64,000 nucleotides of DNA from Nonomuraea rhodomycinica (GTDB taxonomy: Bacteria > Actinomycetota > Actinomycetes > Streptosporangiales > Streptosporangiaceae). The stretch lies in the NCBI RefSeq assembly GCF_013363995.1, contig NZ_JABWGO010000013.1:62001-126000 (forward strand). The letters are read 5' to 3'. The notes under the pieces were generated by a model, which ran no database searches, was not told the DNA's origin, and saw only the letters and a program-made list of their open reading frames with translations. A program made the position numbers and the translations under genes. The stretch's first letter is position 1. The number at the start of each line of letters is the position of its first letter. Shown here piece after piece: positions 9,196 through 19,200 of the stretch.

Positions 9196-10841
9196 CAGGA
9201 CAGTCCTTCTGCGATCGGGCCGAGCGCGAGCGCGGGGAGGAAGGTGAGGGCGACCAGGATGATCGTGACGCCGACCACCATGCCGACGAACTGCGGGCGG
9301 TGGGTCGGGAGCGTGCCGGCCGACTCGGGCACAGGGGTCTGCCGGGCCAGCGAGCCGGCCAGGGCCAGCACGAGGACGATCGGCAGGAAGCGGCCGAACG
9401 CCATGGACAGGCCGAGGGCGACGTCGTACCAGGGCGTGTTGACCGTGGCGCCGGCGAAGGCGGAGCCGTTGTTGTTGGAGGCGCTGGTGAAGGCGTAGAG
9501 GATCTCCGACAGCCCGTGCGGGCCGGTGTTCAGCATCGCCGCGAGCCCGGCCTGGTTCGCCATGGCGACCGCCGTGCCGGCCAGCACCAGCACCGGCGTG
9601 ACGAGGAAGTACAGCGAGGCCAGCTTGATCTCGCGGGCGCCGACCTTCTTGCCCAGGTACTCGGGGGTGCGCCCGACCATGAGGCCGGCCACGAAGACCG
9701 TGATCAGGGCCAGGACGAGCATGCCGTACAGGCCGGAGCCCACGCCGCCGGGGGCCACCTCGCCCAGCATCATGTCGAACAGCGTCATCATGCCGCCGAA
9801 CGGGGTGGAGGAGTCGTGGAAGGAGTCGACCGCCCCGGTGGAGGTGAGGGTCGTCGCCGCCGCGAAGGTGGCGGAGTTGGCCACGCCGAAGCGGACCTCC
9901 TTGCCCTCCATCGCCGCGCCGACGGCCTGCGGGACCGTGGCGGCGCCGTGCAGCTCGAACACCGTGGTCAGGGTCACCGAGGCCAGCGCGATGACGCCCA
10001 TGACGGCGGCGATGGCGTAGCCCTGGCGCACCTGGCCGACCATCTTGCCGAAGGTGCGCGGCAGGCTGAACGGGATCAGCAGGATGAGGAGGATCTCGAA
10101 CCAGTTGGTCCAGCTCGTGGCGTTCTCGAAGGGGTGCGCCGAGTTGGTGTTGTAGAAGCCGCCGCCGTTCGTGCCTAGCTCCTTGATGACCTCCTGGCTC
10201 GCCACCGGACCGCCGGTCATGTGCTGCGTGCCGCCCGTGAGGGTGGTGATCGCGTGCGGCCCGGTGAAGTTCTGCACCACGCCGCCCACGACCAGGACGA
10301 TCGCTCCGGCGAAGGCGATGGGCAGCAGGACGCGCAGCGTTCCGCGTACCAGGTCGACCCAGAAGTTGCCGATGGTGTCGGCGCCGTCGCGGGCGAACCC
10401 GCGGACGAGGGCGACGGCGACCGCCATGCCGACCGCGGCGGAGACGAAGTTCTGCACCGCCAGCCCGGCCATCTGCACCAGGTGCCCCATCGTGGACTCG
10501 CCGGCGTACGCCTGCCAGTTCGTGTTGGTCACGAAGCTGACGGCGGTGTTCCAGGCGATGTGGTCGGGCACGGGGGCGAGGCCCAGCGACAGGAACAGCT
10601 TGTCCTGCAGGCGCTGGAAGGCGTACAGGAAGAGGATCGAGACGGCGGAGAAGGCGAGCAGGCTGCGCGCGTAGACGGGCCAGCGCTGCTCCGCCTCGGG
10701 CCGCACGCCCACCAGGCGGTAGACCACGCGCTCGGCCCGGCTGTGCCTGACCCCGGTGTAGACGCGGTACATGTGGTCACCCAGCGGCTTGTGGACCAGC
10801 GCCAGGGCGACGACGAGCGCGCCGATGAACAGGGCGGCCAT
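9195..10841 (-). CDS. kdpA: KdpA, K+-channel-like subunit
   Basis: 548 aa integral membrane protein. The four degenerate selectivity-filter loops of the superfamily of K+ transporters can be read: TNTNWQAY, GTNGGGFYN, TSASNNNGSAF and AFGRFLP. KdpA selects and passes K+ while KdpB hydrolyses ATP. The ATG at 10841 starts two bases before the first base of the kdpF stop in the same direction, so kdpF and kdpA are tightly coupled. Length and motif order are those of a functional KdpA. Confidence 0.97.
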   Translation of the reverse strand: MAALFIGALVVALALVHKPLGDHMYRVYTGVRHSRAERVVYRLVGVRPEAEQRWPVYARSLLAFSAVSILFLYAFQRLQDKLFLSLGLAPVPDHIAWNTAVSFVTNTNWQAYAGESTMGHLVQMAGLAVQNFVSAAVGMAVAVALVRGFARDGADTIGNFWVDLVRGTLRVLLPIAFAGAIVLVVGGVVQNFTGPHAITTLTGGTQHMTGGPVASQEVIKELGTNGGGFYNTNSAHPFENATSWTNWFEILLILLIPFSLPRTFGKMVGQVRQGYAIAAVMGVIALASVTLTTVFELHGAATVPQAVGAAMEGKEVRFGVANSATFAAATTLTSTGAVDSFHDSSTPFGGMMTLFDMMLGEVAPGGVGSGLYGMLVLALITVFVAGLMVGRTPEYLGKKVGAREIKLASLYFLVTPVLVLAGTAVAMANQAGLAAMLNTGPHGLSEILYAFTSASNNNGSAFAGATVNTPWYDVALGLSMAFGRFLPIVLVLALAGSLARQTPVPESAGTLPTHRPQFVGMVVGVTIILVALTFLPALALGPIAEGLS

Positions 10842-10931
10842 CTAGAAGCGCTCCGGGTGGAGGAGGGCGGCGACCATGAAGCTCACCAGCACGACGGCGC
10901 CGATCAGACCTATGGCGTTGACGGCGCTCAC
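10842..10931 (-). CDS. kdpF: KdpF small membrane subunit
   Basis: A 29-aa single-helix peptide, starting MSAVNAIGLIGAVVLVSFMV and ending in AALLHPERF. The closing PE[RK]F is the hallmark of actinobacterial KdpF. KdpF stabilises the KdpABC complex in the membrane. The start is a GTG overlapping the stop of the preceding tiny gene (GTGA), and its stop abuts kdpA. Confidence 0.9.
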   Translation of the reverse strand: MSAVNAIGLIGAVVLVSFMVAALLHPERF

Positions 10932-11011
10932 AGCCGCTCCACCGCCTTGACCACGAGCCCGAGGACCACGAAGACCGCGATCGTCAGGGCGACGAAGATG
11001 ACGTCGGCCAT
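10928..11011 (-). CDS. 27-aa membrane peptide heading the kdp operon
   Basis: The ATG at 11011 is preceded by a strong ribosome site (AGGAGTGGGG). The peptide begins MADVIFVALTIAVFVVLGLV and ends VKAVERL: one hydrophobic helix plus a short charged tail. Its stop overlaps the kdpF start as GTGA, so it is the first cistron of kdp. It has the form of an accessory Kdp subunit or leader peptide. I recognise no named family. A role as a second small subunit is inference from position and overlap. Confidence 0.75.
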   Translation of the reverse strand: MADVIFVALTIAVFVVLGLVVKAVERL

Positions 11012-11418
11012 CCCCACTCCTCGCCTAGGTTTCCTGCGTTGCGGCCCCCCGGACGGGCGGCCTCACATCACAGCAAATCGCCGGATTTTGGGGCTTTGGC
11101 GCTTCTTGACGGGATTCATACGGCCATCGTCGGAATATTGATGGCTTTTCTACGCGGTGTGCGGCCGGCGCCGGCCGCTTGACGGCCGCCCCCCAGGCCA
11201 AGATCACGTCAAGTGACGCGCCCACAGGGAGCCGCATGGCCGAGCACGGGACGGCGCGCCGCGATCCCGCGTCTCCAGCGGAGATCACTAATCGGACATT
11301 TCGTGTCACTTATCGCAATGATCATTGTTATGGTAACGGAACCTGCCTAAATCTCGCCGGTGTCGCTGGACGTGCGAGCCTTGCCGCGATCAATCCACCC
11401 TGACGCGGGAGATCTTTG
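11012..11418. promoter_or_regulatory. Divergent kdp/NRPS control region
   Basis: 407 bp between two divergent operons. It holds a perfect 18-bp GC palindrome at 11161-11178 that could act as an insulator or terminator. It also holds a perfect 12-bp palindrome (CAATGATCATTG) at 11316-11327, immediately before a -10-like TATGGT on the NRPS side. On the kdp side is an imperfect dyad (AAATC-cggc-GATTT, minus strand) near 11076-11089, within an AT-richer stretch where a KdpE site could lie. Operator identities are not assignable by eye. Confidence 0.45.
11316..11327. promoter_or_regulatory. Candidate operator upstream of NRPS1
   Basis: Perfect palindrome CAATGATCATTG adjoining TATGGT (a plausible -10 at about 11331), roughly 90 bp before the NRPS1 start. 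Its AATGA...TCATT half-sites are the general form bound by Fur/Zur-type metalloregulators, but the match to a defined actinobacterial box is not good enough to name one. Confidence 0.4.
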
Positions 11419-14400
11419 GTGGGTACCTTCCTCGACACCGACCGTGTTCACGAGGCTTTCGCCGGCCAGGCACGACGCACACCCGAACACGTCGCCGTCG
11501 TGGCGGGCACGACCCGGGTGACGTACGCCGAGCTCGACGCGCACGCGGAACGGATCGCCCGGGCGCTGCGGGCGCGGGGCACGGGTCCGGGCGACTCCGT
11601 GGGCGTGTGCCTGGACCGCGACCACACGCTGATCGCCGCGCTGCTCGGCGTCTGGAAGACCGGCGCGGCGTACGTGCCGCTGGACCCGGCCTACCCCGCC
11701 GACCGGCTGGAGTTCATCGCCGCCGACGCGGGCATGGCGCAGCTGATCACCTCGGGCCCCGTGGCCCGGCGGCAGGAGGCCGTGCTGGCCGCCTCCGGCG
11801 CCGAGGCGCTGCTCGTGGAGGCCCTGGGCGAGCATCCCCAGGACGACGGCCCCGAGCGGGGCGGCCCCGCGGACGCCGCGTACGTGATCTACACCTCCGG
11901 CTCGACCGGACGCCCCAAGGGCGTGGTCGTCGAGCACCACAACGTCATGGCGCTGCTGCGCCACGAGGCCGAGCGCTACGCCGGCGAGCTGGACGGCATG
12001 CTGTTCGCCACGTCGGTGTGCTTCGACCCCTCGGTGACGCAGATGTTCCTGCCCCTGGTCACCGGCGGCACCGTGATCGTCGCCGACAACCTGCTGGCCC
12101 TGCCCACGCTCCCGGCGCGCGAGGAGGTGACGGCCGTGTACGGCGCGCCGTCCGCGCTGGTCGCCCTGCTGAGCGAGCCGCTGCCCGCCGCGACGCGGAT
12201 GGTGATGGCCGGTGGCGAGCCGCTGACCAGGGCGCTGGTGGACCGCATCTACGCCAACCCCGGCGTCCGGCGGGTCGTCAACGTGTACGGGCCCACCGAG
12301 TGCACCGTCACCTGCACCTCGTACGAGGTGACCCGCGACGACAAGGGCGAGCCGCCGATCGGCTCGGCCTACGCGGGATCGCTGCTCAGCGTGCGCGACC
12401 CGGAGGGGCGGCCCCTGGGAGAGGGCGAGATCGGCGAGCTGTGGGTGGCCGGGCCGCTGGTCGGCCGGGGCTATCTGAACCGGCCCGAGCTGACCGCCGA
12501 GCGTTTCGTGACCGACGAGGACGGGGTGCGCCACTACCGCACCGGTGACCTGGTCCGCCGCGAGAACGACGTCTACCACTACGCGGGACGCAACGACGAC
12601 CAGGTCAAGGTGGCCGGGTTCCGTGTCGAGCTGGGCGAGGTGCAGGGCACGCTGACCCGGCACCCCGGCGTGAACCACGCGGCGGTGCTGACCCAGGACG
12701 ACGCTCGCGAGGTGCGCCGCCTGGTCGCCTACGTGGAGCCCGCCGCCGGGCACGACGACCTGCGCGAGGACGCGCTGCGCGAGTGGATGCGCAGGCACCT
12801 GCCCGACTACATGGTGCCGTCCCGGATCGCCATCATGGACCGCATCCCGCTCGGCCCCACCGGCAAGATCGACCGGGCCGCCCTCCCCGCGATGGAGTTC
12901 GCCCCCGAGCTGGGCCCGTACGTGGCGCCGCGCACCGACATCGAGCGGCGCCTCGCCGAGATCGTCGGCGACGTCCTCGGCGTCGAGCAGGTCGGCGTCC
13001 ACCACCACTTCATCGACCTGGGCGGGCACTCGCTGGCCGCCGCCCGGATCTGCGCGGTCATCGAGCGCGAGCTGGGCGCGCGCGTGGCGCTCACCACGTT
13101 CCTCGGCCGGCCCACGATCGCCGAGCTGGCCCCGCTCATCGAGGAGACCGCGACCGGCTCCGGCGCGCCCCGGCCGGTCCGCCACCACGGCACGACCCGC
13201 TACCCCCTCACCGCCGCGCAGTACGGCATGTGGCTGCTGCGCGAGGTCAGCCACACCCGCAACGCCACGACGCTCGCCTTCCGCCTGCTGCTGACCGAGC
13301 TGGACTCCACCGAGCCGGTCAGGGCCGCGCTGGACGGGCTGGTCCGCGAGCACGAGGTGCTGCGCACGGTCACCGTCGTCGGCCCGGACGGCGAGCCGGC
13401 CGCCGAGGTGCGCCCGCCCGCGCCGGTCCCGCTGGAGGAGCACCCCTACTCCCCCGGCCTGGCCGAACGGCTCGCCGTCCACGGCTTCGACATCTCCGCC
13501 GACGTGCCGCTGCTGCGCGCGGCGCTGCTCTGGCGCGGCGAGCGGACGGCCGAGCTGATCGTCGTCACCGACCACACCGCCTACGACGGCTGGTCCAACG
13601 CCGCGCTGATGGAGGCGCTGACCGGCACCGTCACCCCGCCCGCCGTCCAGGTCGGCGACGTGGCCCTGCTGGAGCGGGAACTGGCCGCCGACCCCGCGCG
13701 GACCGAACGGCTGCGCGCGTTCTGGGCCGGGGAGCTGGCCGGGGCGGCGCCGCCGTACGATCTGTCGGCCCGCGCCGAGGGCGGTCCCAGCCGCTTCCGT
13801 GGCACCCGCCTGGTCCGCGAGGTGCGGCCCGAGACGGCGGCCGGGGTGGCCGCGCTGGCCGCGGCGACCGGCACGACCCCGTTCGCGGTGTACTTCGCCG
13901 TCCTCGGGCTGCTGGTCGCGGCGCAGACCGACCGGTCCGACGTGCTGCTCGGCGCCGCCGTCGCCGACCGCGCCCACCCCGAGCTGGAGGGCCTCGTCGG
14001 CCCGCTGGTCGACGTGCTGCCCGTACGGCTGCGCCTGGACGGCGAGCTGTCGGTACGGCGGGCCGTCACCCGCGCGGCGACCGCCACGGCCCGCTCCCTC
14101 GACCACGTCGGCCTGGCCCCCGAGGAGCGGCTGGCCGTCTCCGGCATCGAGCGCCCGCGCGGCACCATGCTCACCCCCGTCGTGCTCTCCTACCAGCCGC
14201 CGTCCGTGCCGGTGCGGCTGGAGCGCGACGGTCTGGCGGTGGAGCTGCTCGGCGAGCTCAGCGGCGGCGGGGCGCAGGCCCCGTACACGCTGTTCGTCAA
14301 CACCACGTCGGCGGGGGTGGAGGTCCAGTTCGAGTACGACGTCGACCTGTTCACCCGGGAGGAGGCCGACGCCTTCGCCGACCGGCTCATGCGGCTGCTG

Positions 14401-16233
14401 GAGGCCGCGGTGGCCGGCCCGGACCTGCCGCTGTCGGAGCTCCGGCTGGTCACCGCCGAGGAGCGGGCCACGCTGCTCGCCTGGGGCACCGGCGCGCCGC
14501 TGCCCCCGCTGGAGACCGCCACGGTCGCGCACGAGGTGCTGGCGCGGGCCGCGCGCCATCCGGAGCGCGTCGCGGTCGCCGACGGGACCGGTGAGCTGAC
14601 CTACGCCGAACTCGCCGCGATCTCGGCCCGCGTGGCCGCCGCCGTGGCCGAGGCGTACGCCTCCGGACCGGCCGGGGACCGGGTCGTCGGCGTGTGCCTG
14701 CCGCGCGACCGCTTCCTGCCGGCGGCCCTGCTCGGCGTGGCGCGGGCGGGCGCGGCGTACGTGCCGCTCGAACCCGACCATCCGGCCGAGCGGCTGCGGC
14801 ACCAGCTCGCCGACTCGGGGGCCCGGGTGGTGCTCGCCGCCGCCGGGACCACCGGGACCGCGCGCCTGCTGGCCGAGCCGACGGGCGCGACCGTGCTGGA
14901 CCTCGCCGCGCTGCCGGACGGGGGCCCGATCCCCCATGAGCCGGCCCCGGGCGACCTGGCCTACGTGCTCTACACCTCCGGCTCGACCGGGCGGCCCAAG
15001 GGCGTGCAGGTCACGCACGCCAACCTGGCGGCGTTCGTGGCGGCCATGCGGGTCATGCCCGGCGTCCGCGACGACGACGTCATGCTCGGCCTCACCCCCT
15101 TCTCCTTCGACGTCTTCGGCTTCGACCTGTGGGTCAGCCTGTGCAACGGGCTCCGGCTGGAGCTGCTGGACCGCGAGGCGGCCCTGGACGGCCACGCCGT
15201 CGCCCGGCGCATCGACGAGTGCGGCGTCACGCTGCTGACGGCCACCCCCACCACGCTGCGCATGCTCGTGGCCGCGGGCTGGGCGGGCGGCGGGCGCGTA
15301 CGGGTGGTGAGCATCGGCGAGGTGCTGGACCCGGCGCTGGCCGACCAGCTCGCGGCCCGGATCGGCGAGCTGTGGAACTCCTACGGCCCGACCGAGACGA
15401 CCGTCTACTCCACCATGACGCGGATCACCGCCCCGGCCGGCGAGACGGTGTCCATCGGCGGGCCGCTGCCCGGCGAGCGCGCCTACGTCCTGGACCAGGC
15501 CGGACGCCTCCTGCCGCCCGGCGTGCCGGGCGAGCTGTGGATCGGCGGCGCGGGCGTGGCCCGGGGGTACCGGGGCGTGCCGAGCGGCGCGTTCGCCGAC
15601 GACCCGCTCGCGCCCGGCGAGCGCCGCTACCGTACGGGCGACCTGGCGCGCTGGCGCGCCGACGGCACCCTGGACTTCCTCGGCCGCCGGGACCAGCAGG
15701 TCAAGGTGCGCGGGCACCGGATCGAGCTCGGCGAGATCGAGGCCGCGCTGCGCGAGAGCGTGAGCGACGCGGCCGTCGTCGTGCACGAGGACCACCTCGT
15801 GGGCTACGTGGTCGGCGCGGCCGACACCGCCCTGCTGGAGACGGCGCTGCGCGAGCGGCTGCCCGACTACATGATCCCGCGCCAGTGGGTGACGCTGGAC
15901 GCGCTGCCCACCACCTCCTCGGGCAAGACCGACCGGGCCGCCCTGCCCAGGCCGGACCGCGTCGCCCGGGCGCAGGTGCCGCCCAGCAGCGACGCCGAGC
16001 TGCTGGTGGCCGAGGTGTGGCAGGCGGTGCTGGGCCTGGGGAGCGTCGGCGTCGACGACGACTTCTTCGCGGTCGGCGGCCACTCGCTGGCGGCCATGCT
16101 CGTCGCCGGGCGGCTCAGGGAGGCGCTGGCCATGGAGGTGCCGGTGCGGCTGCTGTTCGAACGGCCGGTGCTGGGCGCGTTCGCCGCCGCCGTCGAGAAG
16201 CTGCTGATGACGGAGCTGGAGGCGGGGCGTTGA
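11419..16233 (+). CDS. Non-ribosomal peptide synthetase, A-T-C-A-T
   Basis: 1,604 aa. The start is GTG at 11419 with GGGAG 7 nt upstream. Domain order: A1 (about 5-505; YTSGSTGRPKG, VYGPTE, GPTGKIDRAAL), T1 (about 510-580; LGGHSLAA with the phosphopantetheine Ser), C (about 595-1010; DHTAYDG, keeping the catalytic second His and the DG), A2 (about 1025-1515; YTSGSTGRPKG, SYGPTETT, SSGKTDRAAL) and T2 (about 1525-1600; VGGHSLAA). By-eye ten-residue specificity codes are roughly DPTYMGVVTK (A1) and DVFTVISVYK (A2); neither matches a code I know. There is no epimerase, methyltransferase or starter C domain, so A1-T1 loads the first residue. The stop overlaps the NRPS2 start, giving a coupled two-protein line. 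Confidence 0.95.
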   Translation: MGTFLDTDRVHEAFAGQARRTPEHVAVVAGTTRVTYAELDAHAERIARALRARGTGPGDSVGVCLDRDHTLIAALLGVWKTGAAYVPLDPAYPADRLEFIAADAGMAQLITSGPVARRQEAVLAASGAEALLVEALGEHPQDDGPERGGPADAAYVIYTSGSTGRPKGVVVEHHNVMALLRHEAERYAGELDGMLFATSVCFDPSVTQMFLPLVTGGTVIVADNLLALPTLPAREEVTAVYGAPSALVALLSEPLPAATRMVMAGGEPLTRALVDRIYANPGVRRVVNVYGPTECTVTCTSYEVTRDDKGEPPIGSAYAGSLLSVRDPEGRPLGEGEIGELWVAGPLVGRGYLNRPELTAERFVTDEDGVRHYRTGDLVRRENDVYHYAGRNDDQVKVAGFRVELGEVQGTLTRHPGVNHAAVLTQDDAREVRRLVAYVEPAAGHDDLREDALREWMRRHLPDYMVPSRIAIMDRIPLGPTGKIDRAALPAMEFAPELGPYVAPRTDIERRLAEIVGDVLGVEQVGVHHHFIDLGGHSLAAARICAVIERELGARVALTTFLGRPTIAELAPLIEETATGSGAPRPVRHHGTTRYPLTAAQYGMWLLREVSHTRNATTLAFRLLLTELDSTEPVRAALDGLVREHEVLRTVTVVGPDGEPAAEVRPPAPVPLEEHPYSPGLAERLAVHGFDISADVPLLRAALLWRGERTAELIVVTDHTAYDGWSNAALMEALTGTVTPPAVQVGDVALLERELAADPARTERLRAFWAGELAGAAPPYDLSARAEGGPSRFRGTRLVREVRPETAAGVAALAAATGTTPFAVYFAVLGLLVAAQTDRSDVLLGAAVADRAHPELEGLVGPLVDVLPVRLRLDGELSVRRAVTRAATATARSLDHVGLAPEERLAVSGIERPRGTMLTPVVLSYQPPSVPVRLERDGLAVELLGELSGGGAQAPYTLFVNTTSAGVEVQFEYDVDLFTREEADAFADRLMRLLEAAVAGPDLPLSELRLVTAEERATLLAWGTGAPLPPLETATVAHEVLARAARHPERVAVADGTGELTYAELAAISARVAAAVAEAYASGPAGDRVVGVCLPRDRFLPAALLGVARAGAAYVPLEPDHPAERLRHQLADSGARVVLAAAGTTGTARLLAEPTGATVLDLAALPDGGPIPHEPAPGDLAYVLYTSGSTGRPKGVQVTHANLAAFVAAMRVMPGVRDDDVMLGLTPFSFDVFGFDLWVSLCNGLRLELLDREAALDGHAVARRIDECGVTLLTATPTTLRMLVAAGWAGGGRVRVVSIGEVLDPALADQLAARIGELWNSYGPTETTVYSTMTRITAPAGETVSIGGPLPGERAYVLDQAGRLLPPGVPGELWIGGAGVARGYRGVPSGAFADDPLAPGERRYRTGDLARWRADGTLDFLGRRDQQVKVRGHRIELGEIEAALRESVSDAAVVVHEDHLVGYVVGAADTALLETALRERLPDYMIPRQWVTLDALPTTSSGKTDRAALPRPDRVARAQVPPSSDAELLVAEVWQAVLGLGSVGVDDDFFAVGGHSLAAMLVAGRLREALAMEVPVRLLFERPVLGAFAAAVEKLLMTELEAGR

Positions 16234-19200
16234 CCCAGTTGCAGGACCGGCTGGCGGAGCGGCTGGCCGCCGCCCGCCGTACCGCGGCCCGCGCCGTGCC
16301 CGGCATCCCCGCCGCGGCCGGTGACGAGCCCGCGCCGCCCTCGCCGGCGCAGGCGCGGCTGTGGTTCCTGGCGCAGCTCGCCGAGCCCGGCGAGCGGGGC
16401 GCCTACAACGTCCCGACGGCCGTGCGCATGCGCGGTGCGCTCGACACCGCCGCGCTGCTGAACGCCGTGCGGGAGCTGACCGAGCGGCACGAGGTGCTGC
16501 GCACGCTGGTCGAGCAGGACCGCACGGTGGTGGTCGGCGCGGACCGGGTGCCGATCACGGTCGAGGACGTGACCGGGCCGGACCGGCTCGGGGCCGCCCT
16601 GGAGCGGGAGGCGTACCGGCCGTTCGAGCTGGGCGCCGAGCCACCGACGCGGGCGACGCTCTTCCGGCTGGACGACGACGAGCACGTGCTGCTGCTGACC
16701 GTCCACCACATCGCCTTCGACGCCTGGTCCCGGGACGTGGCGCTGGCCGAGCTGGCCGCGCTGTACACCGCCGAGCTGGGCCTGGGCGAGCGGCCGGCAC
16801 GGCCGCGGGTGCGCTACGGCGACTACGCCCGCTGGCTCGCCGAACAGCCGGAAGGCGACGTGAGCTGGTGGCTCGACCGGCTCGCCGGGCTCGAACCGGT
16901 GCTCGACCTGCCGACGGACCGGCCCCGCCCGTCCGTGGCCGACTGGACGGGCGGCGAGGTCCCGCTCGTGCTCGGCCCCGAGCTCACGGCGAAGGTGCGC
17001 TCGGCCGCCACGGGCGCCGGCGGCACGCCGTTCATGGTGCTGCTGGCCGCCTGGCAGGAGCTGCTCGGCCGGGTGTCGGCGACCGACGACGTCCCGGTCG
17101 GCGTCCTGGAGGCCGGCCGGCTGCACCCCGACACCGAGCGGATGCTGGGCTGCTTCGTCAACACGCTGGTCATGCGGGGCGACCGGTCCGGCGAGCCGAC
17201 CGGCCGCGAGCTGCTGGCCCGCACGCGCGACCTCGCGCTCGACGCGTTCGCGCACCGGGAGATCCAGTTCGAGCGGGTGGTGGAGCGGCTGCACCCCGAC
17301 CGGAACCTGGCCACCACCCCGGTCTTCCAGGCGGTGCTCAACGTCGTGGACACCCCGCCGGAGCCGCCGCGCCTGCCCGGCCTGGAGGTGGAGGTCTTCG
17401 AGCCGCCCCTGCGCACCGCCAAGTACGACCTCAACCTGGCGCTGGCCAACGCCGGCGACCACTACGAGGGCACGCTGGCCTACCGCCGGGACCTGTTCGA
17501 CGAGGACACCGCGCGGCGCCTGGCCGGCTGGTACGTGACCCTGCTGGAGGGCATGCTCGCCGACCTGGACGCCCCCGCGGCGGCCGTGCCGCTGGAGCCC
17601 GTCACCGGGCCGCTGGTCGCGGGGCCGCGCCGCGACTACGACCTGTCCCGGCCGCTGCACGCCTGGTTCGAGGACTGGGCGGCGCGCACCCCCGAAGCCG
17701 TCGCGGTCGCCGACCCGGCGGGCACCCTGACCTACGCCGAGGTCGAGCGGCAGGCCAACCGGATCGCGCACCGGCTGCGCGCCGCCGGCGTCGGCGCCGA
17801 CGACGTGGTGGGCGTCCTCACCGAACGGCACCGGCCGCTCGTCCCCGCCATCCTGGGCGTGCTCAAGGCCGGGGCGGCGTACATGCCGCTCGAACCGGCC
17901 TACCCGGACGACCGCCTGGCGTACATGGTCTCCTGCGGGGCGCGGCTGGTGCTGGCGGAGCGGGCGCTGGCCGGGCGGCTGCCCGGCGCGCTCGTGCTGG
18001 AGGAGGTGCTGGCCGAGGACCTGCCGGAGACCTCGCCCGGCGTGGCCGTGTCGCCGGAGCACCTGGCGCACGTGCTGTTCACCTCGGGCTCGACCGGCCG
18101 GCCGAAGGGCGCGGCGGTCGAGCACCGCGCCGTCCTGCAGTACCTGCGGGCGGTCGCCGAACGGATCGACGGCGCGTACGGCTCGTGGGGCGTGGTCTCC
18201 ACGATGGCCTCGGACCTGGTGATGACCTGCCTGTTCGGGGCGCTGCTCGGCGGCACGACCGTGCACCTGCTCGACCAGGACACCGCCACCGACCCCGACG
18301 CCTTCGCCCGCCACCTCGCCGCCCACCCGGTCGAGGTGATCAAGATGGTGCCCAGCCACCTGGAGCTGCTGGCGGCGCACGGCGACCTGGCCGCGATGCT
18401 GCCGACCCGGCTGCTGATCCTGGCCGGCGAGGCCACCTCGTGGGAGCTGGCCGAACGGATCCGCGACGCCCGGCCGGGCCTGGAGCTGCAGATCCACTGC
18501 GGGCCGACGGAGACCACGGTCTCGGTGCTGAGCTGCGTCGCGCCGCCCACGCCGACCGGTTCGGCCGCCGTCCCGCTGGGCCGGCCGCTGCCGAACGTCG
18601 ACTGCTACGTGGTCGACCCGGCCGGCCGGCCGCTGCCCGCCGGGGTCCCCGGCGACCTGTGGATCGGCGGCCCCAGCCTGGCACGCGGCTACCTCGGCCG
18701 GCCCGACCTGACCGCGGAGCGCTTCGTGCCCGACCCGGTCACCGGTGCCACCCGCTGCTACCGCACCGGCGACCGCGTGCGGCTGAACGCCGACGGCATG
18801 CTGGAGTTCCTCGGCCGGGTCGACGACCAGGTGAAGATCCGCGGGTTCCGGGTGGAGCTGGGCGAGGTCAAGGCCGCGCTGCAGGACCAGCCGGGCGTGC
18901 TGGAGGCCGCGGTGCTGCCGGTCGGCGAGGCGCACAACCGCCGGCTGGTCGCCTGGATCGCGCCCGGTGACGTCGATCTGGCGGCGGTCCGCGCGGGCCT
19001 GCGGGAACGGCTGCCGGAGTACATGGTGCCGCCGGCCATCGTGGTCCTCGACACGCTGCCGCTCACTCCCCTGGGCAAGGTCAACCGGGCCGCGCTGCCC
19101 ATGCCGGAGGTCACCGCGGCGGCCGAACGGGTCGCGCCCGGCACGCCGACCGAGCGGCGCGTCGCCGAGGTGTGGGCGGCGGTGCTCGGCGGTGACGACT

